Notes under the pieces: generated by a model
Told to the model about the DNA's origin: nothing
The model's input: the letters and a program-made list of their open reading frames with translations, nothing else
Databases searched by the model: none
Part shown: positions 46,537-56,726 of the stretch, piece after piece
How the letters are laid out: every line of letters begins with the position of its first letter
How positions within the stretch are numbered: the first letter of the stretch is position 1
Assembly: GCF_004027225.2 (NCBI RefSeq)
Contig: NC_044296.2
Span: 5,141,943 to 5,205,942, forward strand
Length of the DNA stretch: 64,000 bases
Direction: 5' to 3'
From: Strigops habroptila
Lineage: Eukaryota; Chordata; Aves; Psittaciformes; Psittacidae
Translations under genes and position numbers: made by a program

Positions 46537-49500
46537 ATGTGGGTCGCAGAGGGGCCAGCCCCGGCCCAGTGGAACCTGCGGGACAGGGCCCATGCCCGAC
46601 ACGTCCTGGCCACGGCTGACGACCTCCGCGCCACAGGACAGCTGGTGGACGTGTGCGTGGGCCCAGAGGGTGACATGGCCCATGCTGTGGTCCTGGCCTC
46701 CATCAGCTCCTTCTTCCTTCGCTTCCTGGAGGGCAGGACCAGGGAGCAGCACCAAGGCTCCAAGCCCCATGTTCCCCTGCCCCCTGGGGCCACGCTGTGG
46801 GGCTGGAGGGCCGTGCTTGCCTTCGCTTATGGCGGAACCGTGCCCCATGGCCGGAAGAAGGAGGTGGAGGAGGCTGCCCAGGCACTGGGGGCCCCGCGGG
46901 TGGTGGCCGCCTGTGCCCTGTGCCTGGACGGTGACTCCCAGGAGGGAGGTCCCGAGCCCCTGGAGGAGCAGTGGGAGACGCTCAGAGCCATGGAGCGGCT
47001 CCACGCCAGCGGCCTGGGCTGCGACCTCCAGCTCCAGGCAGGGGACGAGGTCATCTCAGGTGAGCCAGAGGTCCCCCAGGAGGGGCTGAGGAGGGGGACG
47101 GGGCATGGCGGGACAGGCAGGTCCCCTGGCAGGGGTGAGGAGCCCACGTGGCTGGTCCCATGGGGAGAGCTGGGGGTTTGGAGGGGTTGGGGAGGGGGGG
47201 TGTGTGTCCTCTGCTGCCCCCACCACCACCACTCCTCTTCCCCTAGTTCAGCGCCTGGTCCTGAGCTGTTCCTGTGACTTCTTCCGAGCCCTCTTCACTT
47301 GCCCCATGCGAGAGGCCACCCATGACCCCACCGCCCCGCTGGCCACGGGGCTGTCCCCCGCCGAGCTGCGCCTGCTCCTCTCCTTCGCGTACACCGGGGC
47401 TGTGGCTGGGCCGTGGTCCACGGTCCTGGAGGCAGCCGAGACCTCCCTGCGCTACCAGGCATGGGGGCTCCTCACGCTCTGCCTGGATGTTTTCACCCAT
47501 GGCCTGACCCCAGACACTGGCCTGGATGTTCTGGCCTTTGCTGTGGCTTATGGGCTGGCCCAGGTGAGCCGTGTAGCAGAGGACTACATCTTGGCAACCT
47601 TCCCCAGCGTGGTGGCCACACCGGCCTTCCTGGATCTTCCCGCACACCTTCTCATCCGCCTCCTCCGTTCTGATGGTCTCAATGTCCTCCATGAACTGGA
47701 GGCATTGGAAGCAGCATCTCGGTGGCTTACGGCCAATAGAGATGGCCAAGAGGATGTAGCCAAGGAAGTGCTGTCATCCGTTCGCTTCGCCCTCATGTCC
47801 ACCTGGGAGCTGAAGAAGGTCTCATCGGTGACTGCAGGAGTAGCTGACCCAAAGGTCATCCGTGAGCTCATAGTAGCAAGTTTGGCCCCCATGGCCCAGC
47901 TGCCGTGTCGGGTGCGATCCTTGCAAGAGGTGCTGGTGGTTTGTGGTGGAGAAAAGCTGACATCCAACCTGGCTGCCCGGAAGCCCAGCAGACACCTCTG
48001 GTTTGCACATCGCTACCTCAGCACTGTGGGGCTGGTGAAGAAGGTGGAGTGGAGGGCGCTGGGACACTTTCCTGATGGCCCACGCTTCCGCCATGCTATA
48101 GCTGTGGTGGGCAACATTCTCTACATCCTGGGTGGAAAGCACTACTACGGGGTCCATGACACCCTGGCCAGTGTCTACAGGTGAGAGCTACCGAGGACCT
48201 AAAGGTGCTATGTGGCAGCATATGTTGTGGGATCGCAGGAGGTGTTGGTGAAGCTAGAGCTGCGCCATGGACCCAAGGCATTGTGGCATTGCAATTGGTC
48301 AAGTGGCCCCAAGGCATTTGGGGCTTGGTTGGGTGTAGCGCTGGGAGGTGCTCTCCCGCTCTGGGATGCTATAGCTTTTTGGGGGGTAGGGCAGGGAGGG
48401 TCCTACCTGGAGACGCCTCAGGGCATTTTCTGGGTTTGGTGGTGTGCAAGAGGAGGGGATATTCCCATGCAAGGCAACCACATGGCTCCAAGGCATTACG
48501 GAATTGGCTGGTTGTAGGTGGGTTGTTGCCCTCGGTGGTGCCAGCATCACCTCATGGCATTGTAGATAACGGGTTGCCCCTTCACCTCTCAAATGCAGGT
48601 ACCAGCCTCTGGACAATTCCTGGGAGCGCTTGGCCAGCATGACCTGCGGACGGAGCTACTTCCCTGCGGTGGCACTTGGGGATTTCATCTACGCCCTGGG
48701 GGGCAGCTCGGGAGAGCTCTACTGCACAGACACAGTGGAGTGCTATGACCTGACCAACGACACCTGGAGGTGAGACCGCTCCACAGAGACACTTGCTTTT
48801 CTCTACCCTAGGAACCCCTTGCACTGGCCAGTGGTGTCCATTGAGTGGTCTTTGGGCCACTGAGCCTTCAATGGAGAAATGGCCTAAAGTGGCCTTTGGG
48901 AGAGGTCTACTGGCTGTTGAGCAACCATGTCCCTTGGGGGTCATTGGGTGTTGGCCCGTGTCACCTGTTGGGTGATGAATGAGTTGTTGGCCAATAATAT
49001 TCGCTGAAGGTTTGTTGGCCGATAAGACAAATCATTTCCAGCAGTGTTCATTGGGTGTTGGCCAATACTGTCCATTGAGGGAGTCCACTGGGGGTTTTTG
49101 GAGCCTATAAAGCGTTGAAGTGATGTCCCTTGGGCACCCATTATGTGTGAGCTGATGCTGCCCACTGGGGCTCCTTGGTGCTGGCCAGCGCTGCCTGCTG
49201 GGCACGCAATGGAGCAAAGGGAGAACTCCTGGGCAGGCAGTCACCATGGGGCAGCCCTGCTTGACCTGCCCTTCACCCCCTCCCTCTCTCCTCGCCCAGG
49301 AGGTGCCAGCCCCTGCCGATGGCTCTGTGTGGGCACGCGGCGTGTGCCCTGGATGGTGCCCTCTACGTATCAGGGGGGTGTGATGAGGCGTCCCAGTGCC
49401 AGGCGTCCCTCCTGCGCTACGTCCCGGGTGCTCCTGCCAAGCTCCTGGCCCCCATGAATGGCCCCCGAGCCGGGCACATCATGGAGGAGGCGGGGGGGCA

Positions 49501-49876
49501 GCTCTACGTGGCCGGGGGGCTGTGCCAGCGGGCTGGGCAGATGGGCTACAAGGACCAGCTGGCCTTTGAGGTCTACAGCCCCAAGCTGGACATCTGGGTC
49601 CTCCTCAGCCCCCTGCCCCGAGCCCATGTAGTTGGGGGTGCGGCTGTGGTAGGGGGGGAACTGCTCGTACTGGGAGGGTACAGTCATGACACCTACCAGG
49701 ACACCCACTTGATCCATGCCTACCAGCCGGCTGCCCGGCGCTGGATCACTCGCGGCACCTTGCCCCATGCCTATACCGACCTCCAAGCCTGCGTCCTCAC
49801 TGTCCCCCCTGCCTTGCGTGGCCCCAGCTGCCTTGAGGACCCCTTGAGATCACCTGAAACCCCCAATAGTACTTAG
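46537..49876 (+). CDS. KLHL33: Kelch-like protein with tandem BTB units (KLHL33-like)
   Basis: BTB-BACK-kelch proteins usually act as substrate adaptors for CUL3 ubiquitin ligases. Coding exons are 46537-47059, 47247-48180, 48599-48769 and 49300-49876, with GT/AG borders and matching phases (1, 2, 2); 2205 bases, 734 residues. The start MWVAEGPAPAQWN lies just after an acceptor (exon from 46532). A first, diverged BTB-like unit (VDVCVGPEGDMAHAVVLASI, about 35-130) precedes a typical BTB at about 159-265 (CDLQLQAGDEVISVQRLVLS, DFFRALF). BACK lies at about 281-365 (AEDYILATFPSVV). Six kelch-type repeats fill about 403-720 (LYILGGKHYYG, IYALGGSSGE, LYVAGGLCQ, LLVLGGYSHD). The family call is firm. 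The symbol is my best guess from the overall plan and a long N-terminus; another KLHL member is possible. Confidence 0.88.
48190..48590 (+). repeat. Decayed tandem repeat in kelch gene intron 2
   Basis: The core CCCAAGGCATT recurs with drift (ACCCAAGGCATTGTGG, CCCCAAGGCATTTGGGG, CTCAGGGCATTTTCTGG, CTCCAAGGCATTACGG, CTCATGGCATTGTAG), each followed by a TTGGTTGGGTGTAG-like segment. It nearly fills the intron. Confidence 0.6.
48815..49200 (+). repeat. Decayed tandem repeat in kelch gene intron 3
   Basis: Degenerate units are built on CATTGGGTGTTGGCC followed by a variable 15-25 bases, for example TTGTTGGCCAATAATATTCG, TTGTTGGCCGATAAGAC and GTTGGCCAATACTGTCC. The unit differs from those of intron 2 and of the upstream region. 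Confidence 0.65.
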
Positions 49877-50160
49877 GGGGGCTTAAAAGCTCTGCACCCC
49901 AGGTATACTGGCATCTCCAGGTAGCATCCATGGGCACCTCTATGGGACAAAGTCACCCCCAGATCCCTCCTTCAGAATGGGTTCCTCCTGTGGTTTCCAG
50001 CAATGCCGCACCCCAGGGTAGGTGCCCTAGGCTATGGGGACCCCATGGGACAGAAGGACTCCCCACACTGCGACCCTGTGCCTCCAGGAATACTCACTCT
50101 CTGCCCTGAGCCCTTCACTGGGAGATGGGGATCCCCCAATTTCCCCCCACACTTGGGTGG

Positions 50161-50166
50161 AATAAA
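50161..50166 (+). terminator. Poly(A) signal, kelch gene
   Basis: AATAAA about 285 bases after the stop codon, followed by a GTGGGTCGTCTTGTTTCTG-type GU-rich stretch. Confidence 0.75.
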
Positions 50167-50184
50167 AGTGGCTCTGGAACTGCT

Positions 50185-50694
50185 CATGTGGGTCGTCTTG
50201 TTTCTGCTGGGGAACCCAGACATCCAGGTGCTTCTCACAAGGAAAAGGAGGAGAGCACTGGATGGGTTGTGGTGGGGACCAGGAGGTGGGGTGAGGGCAC
50301 TGGGGCTCTGGGGTGCCTGTGTTCATTGTTCCATGCATGTGTCTTGGGATTGAGAGGCCTCTTGGGCTGCATGGGGGATCCTGAGGGAGTAGGAGAGTCC
50401 TGTGGCTGCCAGGGTTTGGGGAGGTAGATGGCAGGGTAGACAGTGGCGTTCGGGGGCTCCTGGGCACTTCTGGAGTTCCTACATGGTTCTGGGAGGTCTT
50501 GGCTTCCTGGAGGGGAGCGCTGCTTGTGCGGAGAGGTGGGAGAATGCTGGGGAGGACTTGCAAGCAGAAGCAGCGGTAATGGGATTCTGGGAGATACTGG
50601 AGTACCAGTGGTACCTTTGCGGAGGCAATCGGGGGTCCTGGCATGTGTAGGGGAGGGTTTCAGGTTCTCATAGCTCACCAAAATAGTATTTTAG
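50185..50694. other. Spacer after the kelch gene
   Basis: G-rich unique sequence with no supported gene on either strand. Confidence 0.45.
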
Positions 50695-51230
50695 ATGTGG
50701 TCTAAGGAGTGCTGAGCAGAGGGGGACGATCGCTTCCCTCAGTGTACTGGCTGTGCTGCTGTTCACCCCGCCCAGGCTTCTGTTCTTCTCTCTTTGCTGC
50801 CAGGATACACTTCTGGATCTTCTTCACCTTTCTGTCAACCAAGACACAGAGCTCTTTTTCCATAGCTCTGCTCCCCAACCCGTCTGTGCTCCACTGGTCC
50901 TGTTGTGCTCCTCCCTCCAGGGTACAGGACTTTGTCCTTGTTGACTTTCACCAGGTTTCTGTCAACCCATTTCTCCAGGGTGAATGGTGCTCCCTTGAAG
51001 GGTATTCCCGTTGGAAGCATGCTAACAGATCCCTCCCAACCTGCTGTCGCCTGCCAATGCGATAAAAACACACTCAGTCACCTCCTCCATGTCACTGATG
51101 AAGACTTTAAATAGAAGAGTTTCCATCACAGCCCCACGTGCTATTCCATGCTAACACCATGCAAGAAGAGTTATGATCCATTAACAACCAGGCACTGGTC
51201 CTGACCTTCACACCGCTTTATACCTGTCCA
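50695..51230 (-). repeat. Old CR1 LINE internal fragment
   Basis: Antisense sequence follows the CR1 order upstream of the 3' end: GTGCTGAGCAGAGGGGGACG, AACCAAGACACAGAGCTC, CAGGACTTTGTCCTTG, GTCACTGATGAAGACTTTAA. It is heavily diverged, hence an old insertion. Confidence 0.72.
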
Positions 51231-51261
51231 ATTCTCCAGCCATTCAGATCTGGAGATCTCA

Positions 51262-51364
51262 ACTCAATCTCCCCTCTGGCAGGTTAAAGCCATTCCCCCT
51301 TGTCCTGTCCCTACGGGCCCTTGTTCAAAGCCCCTCCCCAGCTTTCTTGTCGGCCCTTGTAGGA
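51262..51364 (-). repeat. CR1 LINE fragment
   Basis: CTCAACTCAATCTCCCCTCT through TTTCTTGTCGGCCCTTGTAG is an antisense internal piece of the main CR1 family without its 3' end. It sits next to the older copy. Confidence 0.85.
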
Positions 51365-51508
51365 AGCTAAAGTGGACTTTTCCTCTCTATCTATCTTCAC
51401 TATTCCAAGTACTGAAGACAATTTTGTTGTTCACTGGACCCTGCCAGGACTATGAGATGTCTAACGAAATGAAACCAGCATCCATTTGAAACTCAGGCAA
51501 AGGGAATA

Positions 51509-51514
51509 TTTATT
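51509..51514 (-). terminator. GP1BA: Poly(A) signal, GP1BA
   Basis: TTTATT on the plus strand reads AATAAA on the minus strand, about 355 bases after the GP1BA stop codon. It sets the likely end of a compact 3' UTR. Confidence 0.65.
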
Positions 51515-51867
51515 TTCTGTGATTAAGAGCACCAAGTTGGAAGCATCACGCAGCTTAATGTGCATCATTTGGGCAGAAGCAGTTGGGACATAGAGGACAA
51601 AGCAAGCTCTGCTTTCCCACACTTACTCCGAAACCAGGCAGTGGCATCCCCAGACTATCACTGACCAGTTTAGGACATCTTCTCCCCATGGCAAGTACCT
51701 AAGTGATTATTTCAGATCTAGAAACCTCAGGGTGTGTGAGAGTAACACTAGAGGAAAGAGCTGGATGGCTTCCTCCCGGGCAAGCGGATCTTGCCCTTGT
51801 AAAACAAGGGTACATGAGGCAGAGTCATGACCCTCCTCCATCTCTTTTGCTGAATGTACAGAAGCAT

Positions 51868-53853
51868 TTACAAGCTGTTGCCAGCGTATTTTACTCTCAC
51901 ATCACCAATGGCCTTGACACCGCTGTCCAGACTGTAAGCAGAAGAGGTCCTCAGGGAGCCGAGGTTTGTGACCATCAGCTTCCTGGAGAAAGACTTGAAT
52001 GAAGCATTCAGAGGACTATGGTGGATACAGAGGTCCTTCGTGGTGCAGAAAGAAGAACTTGCAGGAGGACTGCACCGTATCCCCAGGTCTTTAATTGTGC
52101 AGTAAGTGACCTGAGGGTACAACTCTACTTCTTTGATGGTACAGAACGTGGTGCGCTGGAGGTGGCTTTTGGAGCTGCTGAGGTGCATCGCAGGGCTTCC
52201 TGTTGACTCCCTCAGCAGTAGATACTGAACCTCTTGTGCCTGCAGGGACTTGTGCCAGGAGGGCCATCCCACCAGGCACATCCATGCCAGCCAGCCTGCT
52301 AGGGCCAGCACAGTCAGGACCAGCAGCACCAAGGAGGCCAGGTAGAGCACCCAGTGCAAGAGGCAGCAGTGATTCAGCACCCAGTGCCTACCCTGCAGAC
52401 CATCCTCACCTGCCCATGAGCGCAGCACTGGTACAGCCAGCCCCGGTGTGGAGCAGGGACACAGGGGCAGGGGGGCAGGTGGAGGGGAAGGTGCAGGCAG
52501 CGTGAAGCATGTAGTGTCCAGCGTTGGGGCATGAGTGGTGGAAGCCACCAGTGTGGTTGACATCAGAGGTGGAGATGAAGATGCAGCAACGGAAGAGGCC
52601 TCTATCATGGTAGTAGAAGGCAGAGCCACGGAGGTGGTGGGAAATGTACCAGTGGACACCATTGGAGTTGGCAGTGAGGTGGTGGCTCTGTGCGGGGTGC
52701 TGGCAGGAGCACCAGTGACAATGGTGGCAGTACTGGGGGCCGGTGTGGGTGTGACAGTGGGACTGGCTGGGGCAGGAGTGGTGGTGCTGGGAGCTCTGGG
52801 GTTTGTGGGTGAAGTGCTTGGGGTGCTGAGGGGAGGCCACGTAACAGCACGGGGCATGGTAGTGTGCTCTTTGGGGATGGGTGGATGTTGGGGGGAGAAG
52901 GGGGCCGTGGCAGCTTTCTCTACCGTTTCTTCCCCATCACCATAATAATCTTCCTCCTCCTCTTCATCCCCCACGTTGCCGCAGTTGGGCTTGAAGTGGA
53001 TGATGGGCTTCCCCTGGTGCTCGGCGGGGCTGTGGCACAGCACCCTCTCGGGGGCGACCTCCACCTTTGTCTTCTCCAGGCCCCGCTCCGGCTGGTAGAC
53101 GCTGCCCTCGTTCTGCCAGATCCAGCCCCGCAGGTAGTGCAGGTTGCAGTCGCACTGCCAGGGGTTCTCCGTGAGGAAGACGTACATGAAGATGTGGCCC
53201 TCAGGGAAGAAGTTGGGGGGGAGGCTCTGCAGGCGGTTCCCCGAGAGCCAGAGGGTCTCCAGGTCCTGCAGATCCTGCAGCAGCTCCTTGGGGAGCTTCT
53301 CCAGGAGGTTCTCTGAGATGTCCAAGTCCTTGAGCTCCCTCAGCCCTGCAAAGACATCCTGGGGCAGCGTCCGCAGCCGGTTCCCGCGCAGGTCCAGGTC
53401 TTGCAGACTCGGCACGGCGAGGAAAGCCCTCGGCGCCAGCGTGGCCACGCTGTTGTGTGCCACGGCCAGGCGGGTGAGCGCCGGCAGCCCCTGCAGCACG
53501 GGCAGGGCCCCCAGCGCGTTGTGGGACAGGATCAGCTCCTTCAGGGACGGCAGCGTGGGCCCGGTGTGCAGAGCCACCAGCCCGTTGTCGGACAGGTCGA
53601 GGTCCTGGAGCTGGGCGAGGCGCAGGAAGGTGCTGATGGAGACGGACACCAGGCGGTTGGCACTGAGGAGCAGGATGCCCGTGTCCGCAGGCAGGTCTGG
53701 GGGCACCGTGCTGAGAGCCTGCCCGGTGCAGTTCGCCTCCAGGAGGTCCTTGACCTTGTTCATCTCCACCGGGCAGGGCTGGCCTGGGTCAGAGGCGCCG
53801 GCTGGGGACAGCAGGGCTGGGAGAAGGAGCAGGAGCAGGGCAGGGTCCTGCAT
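51868..53853 (-). CDS. GP1BA: Platelet glycoprotein Ib alpha chain
   Basis: Ligand-binding subunit of the GPIb-IX-V receptor, which binds von Willebrand factor. One uninterrupted coding exon gives 661 residues. I start at the Met at 53853, preceded by an acceptor (TCTCCCCTCCAG/GCCATG), as in the mammalian gene; the in-frame Met at 53886 would lie in the intron. Order: signal peptide (1-20), N-cap, leucine-rich repeats (about 45-220), C-cap (ENPWQCDCNLHYLRGW), acidic DEEEEEDYYGDGEE resembling the sulfotyrosine segment, Thr/Ser/Pro-rich mucin stalk (about 310-470), membrane-proximal Cys pair (496-497) for linkage to GPIb-beta, membrane span (about 501-529), and tail. The C-terminus (RVKYAGNSL) matches the mammalian 14-3-3 binding end (SIRYSGHSL). 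The roughly 130-residue tail is longer than in human and has two ITIM-like motifs and a triplicated motif. Confidence 0.95.
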   Translation of the reverse strand: MQDPALLLLLLPALLSPAGASDPGQPCPVEMNKVKDLLEANCTGQALSTVPPDLPADTGILLLSANRLVSVSISTFLRLAQLQDLDLSDNGLVALHTGPTLPSLKELILSHNALGALPVLQGLPALTRLAVAHNSVATLAPRAFLAVPSLQDLDLRGNRLRTLPQDVFAGLRELKDLDISENLLEKLPKELLQDLQDLETLWLSGNRLQSLPPNFFPEGHIFMYVFLTENPWQCDCNLHYLRGWIWQNEGSVYQPERGLEKTKVEVAPERVLCHSPAEHQGKPIIHFKPNCGNVGDEEEEEDYYGDGEETVEKAATAPFSPQHPPIPKEHTTMPRAVTWPPLSTPSTSPTNPRAPSTTTPAPASPTVTPTPAPSTATIVTGAPASTPHRATTSLPTPMVSTGTFPTTSVALPSTTMIEASSVAASSSPPLMSTTLVASTTHAPTLDTTCFTLPAPSPPPAPLPLCPCSTPGLAVPVLRSWAGEDGLQGRHWVLNHCCLLHWVLYLASLVLLVLTVLALAGWLAWMCLVGWPSWHKSLQAQEVQYLLLRESTGSPAMHLSSSKSHLQRTTFCTIKEVELYPQVTYCTIKDLGIRCSPPASSSFCTTKDLCIHHSPLNASFKSFSRKLMVTNLGSLRTSSAYSLDSGVKAIGDVRVKYAGNSL

Positions 53854-53856
53854 GGC

Positions 53857-56579
53857 CTGGAGGGGAGAGCCGGGAGCCGTGGGCACAGGCAGGAGCGTAC
53901 CTACATGTCACCCTTCTTCCCGCACAAGCACCGCTGCAGAAGCAGTGGCTCTGTGGTGGTCACATCCCCGCATCCCCACACCCACCCCATCCCAGACAAG
54001 CCGTGTGCTGGAGGAGGCTCCCTCAATATCCTTCTACCCAACACCAGCTGTGCCCTCTGCTAGATTTGGGTTCCCAAGGTAGGAGCTTCCCCTGCACAGA
54101 CACGGCTACGCCAAGTGCCTGGCCCCCGATGGATGCTGCTTCCCCAGGACTCACCCATGGACTCTCCAGTGCTTGCTCTGCTGCTGCTTTTCCTCCCGAG
54201 GATCAGGCTCTGCTCTGGTGGCAGCGCTGGTGGTGGGGGCTGGCCTCTATCAGCACACACGGCCACGGGCAGGAACCTGCGGCTTCCTGAGCAGCACAAC
54301 CCACCTCCTGTCATCACTGTCTCCTTGCAGAAGTCTCAGCCATAACCAGCTTCCTCATTTCTTGCTGTGCACAGTGAAGGGGGAGGTTGCACCCCAGGCA
54401 GAGCCCCTGCACCCCACAAGGGGAGCGCCCTTGTTACATCCTGGGAAAAGGGGCCCTTGCACAAATGTCTCCCCTTCCCCTGCTTCAAGGCAAGGCACCT
54501 CTTTCCCAGCACACTCTGGGCTTTGATTCTTGAGGCACCTCAACCTGGGGACGCAGCCTCATTGGCATACCATTATGAAACAGTTCTTGCACAGTACCTC
54601 AGCCAGTTGTTTGTGGTGTAGATGAGGGATCTTTCTGGCTTTGCCAGGAAAAACAGGGATGGCTCTTCTGGAGAGCTGAGAAGCAGCTCTAACACTTGTG
54701 GGAGAAGCCACAGCACAGACCAGGCACGGAGATTAGAGGCAGCGGAAGGAGCTCGGTTTTGCTGTTTCAGCTGAGCTGTCTCTGCTTCCCTGGCCCAGGG
54801 GTCACTGCAGAGCATCTCGGGCCACAGGGCTGGAGGTCACCCAGAAGCTGCAAGGGGAGATGCTACAGAGGAGGGGAGGTTTCCTATTGGTTTTCCATTC
54901 TGTGGATGGTGGTGGCATACAGAGGGCTCAGTCCCATGTGAGCGAAGCATTTCCCTACCTGAAAACCAACCCGAACCGTCCCTCTGCGACCTAGCCTGTC
55001 ACCCGCTTCCTCCTGCACTGCCTCTGCTCTAACCCCAAAGGTGCTGAGTGATTTGGGCACTTCTGGCAATGCCTTTGCTCCAGAAATGTTCTTCTGTTGA
55101 TGTCTCCAGGCTCACCTTCCACAGCTCCACAGCACGGCCTCCTCTGGCAGCTCCCCCCTTGCGGAGAGGATGGATTCTGGCAGCACTTTACATCCCCCAG
55201 GAAGAGCCGCTGGGAAGGAGGGAGGCGACGGGACCCGGATTCCATCCAGAGGCGATGCCGGGGCGGGAGCAAAGCCCAGCACTAGCTTAAAAACTGCTTA
55301 GAATTCCCACCCTGGCTAAGAGGTGAGGCCATGGAGCAGGGTTTGGTCAGGGAAAGCTGCTGCCCTAAGATGTGTCATGAAAGCAGGCCCATGGGGTGCT
55401 CCGTGTGGGTGCACATGGGAGGTAAGAGCATCCGCTCGGGTAAAGGGATCTGAGCAGGGAGCTTGCCAAAAGAGACAATGAGGAAAAGGTGATAAATGAA
55501 GCCTACAGAGACACAGGCCTGGCCAACAGATGATAGCAGAGGTAAGTGTAATAAACGAAGCTCTTCACTCATGACAGTCACAGGGGTATCACAGGCATCA
55601 CTTCAGGAAGCCCAGCTTTTGTGACTGAGGATGCAAAGCTGTGGGGTCCCAGATGCTGGGGGTGTCAGCAGCAGGGGCCGGAGCTGCCCGTGCTGAAGCC
55701 CCCACCATGCCCGTGTGACCACACGACTGAACAGTCCCTGCTGAGCCCATCTGTGCTCGGTGCTGCCTGCCCAGGTCCCCGTCCCAGCCCCAGGCAGTGG
55801 GGCCGTCTGGCTGCAGCTCCCTTCACGCTCTGCTTTATTTTGTGCTTGAGCTGGTGGCTTTCAGAGCAATGTGACAAAGCCACCACCCAGGGTCCCTGCA
55901 AGCAGGGATGAGGCCATCACGCCAGGCACATGAAAAGCTGCCAGGAGCAGAGAAGTGAGATGCAAAGCCCAGCGTGTGCTGCTCCCCTCATTTACCAGAG
56001 GGAAATGTCTCCACCCTGAAACCCATTGGCAGCACGACAGATCCGGGCAAGCAGCTCCCACATGGAGCCAGGCCTCCTCCCTCATCACATCTGGACCCCC
56101 AGAGCATGGCCACTGGTCTGTGACTGGTGTCCTCCTGCGACATCCCACTGGGCTGGAGGTGCACGTGGTGCCATCGAACATCCTGCTGCAGGAAGATACA
56201 GCCTCTTCCCGGCTCTTATCACCCACCGGCAGCTGCCTGAGGGAGGGGAGATGCAGCAGGTCTGCTCAGGGCACTGGAGGGACTCCCACATCCAAGTGCT
56301 GGATGAGGTCACACGCCACCAGCAGCGTCACGGCTTGGGAAGCGGTCACCAAGAGGAGGGGAGGTGGAAGCTCTGGTCCCCCGCTCAGAGAGGAGAAGGT
56401 GCCAGACCCCGGCCTTGCTCCCCAGGCCATCCAGCCCCTTCGGACTGACATTTGCTCCATCAAACAAGCTGGAAGTGCTGTGTGAGCCCAGCCCAGCCAT
56501 GAGGAGATCAGGGCTGTGGAGAGCAGACTGAAGACCTTCAAACCCATCCAAACTCTCCTTTCCTGGAGTCAGCCTGCAG
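53857..56579. other. GP1BA upstream region and spacer
   Basis: The non-coding first exon and promoter of GP1BA should lie in the left part of this stretch on the minus strand. Good donors in that direction include those near 54152 and 55114, but I cannot choose between them. A donor-like CCTGCAG/GTAAGT at 56579/56580 on the plus strand may end a leader exon of the SPRY gene. I see no coding exon with family resemblance. Confidence 0.4.
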
Positions 56580-56726
56580 GTAAGTGCCTGGATACTGTGT
56601 TTTTCCCATCATTCCTTCTGCTTCTTTATCACGTTTAAGCAGTCTCTGAGTCTTGCAATTTCCACTTGCAACAGGGATTCCTGCCTCCCCTCCTGTTGAT
56701 TTTCTACGGACATGCTTGAATCCAGG

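Noticed and set aside
53854-53886. Alternative GP1BA start 11 codons upstream
   Set aside because: A strong acceptor (CTCTCCCCTCCAG) lies between this Met and the one at 53853, and the signal peptide begins only at the latter.
53144-54082. Plus-strand open frame of about 310 codons over the GP1BA leucine-rich region
   Set aside because: It is the antisense of a well-supported coding exon; the frame is open because of GC-rich codon use there.
55955-56485. Open frame of 176 codons upstream of the SPRY exon
   Set aside because: No TRIM, butyrophilin or other resemblance; its frame has no splice junction consistent with the SPRY exon.
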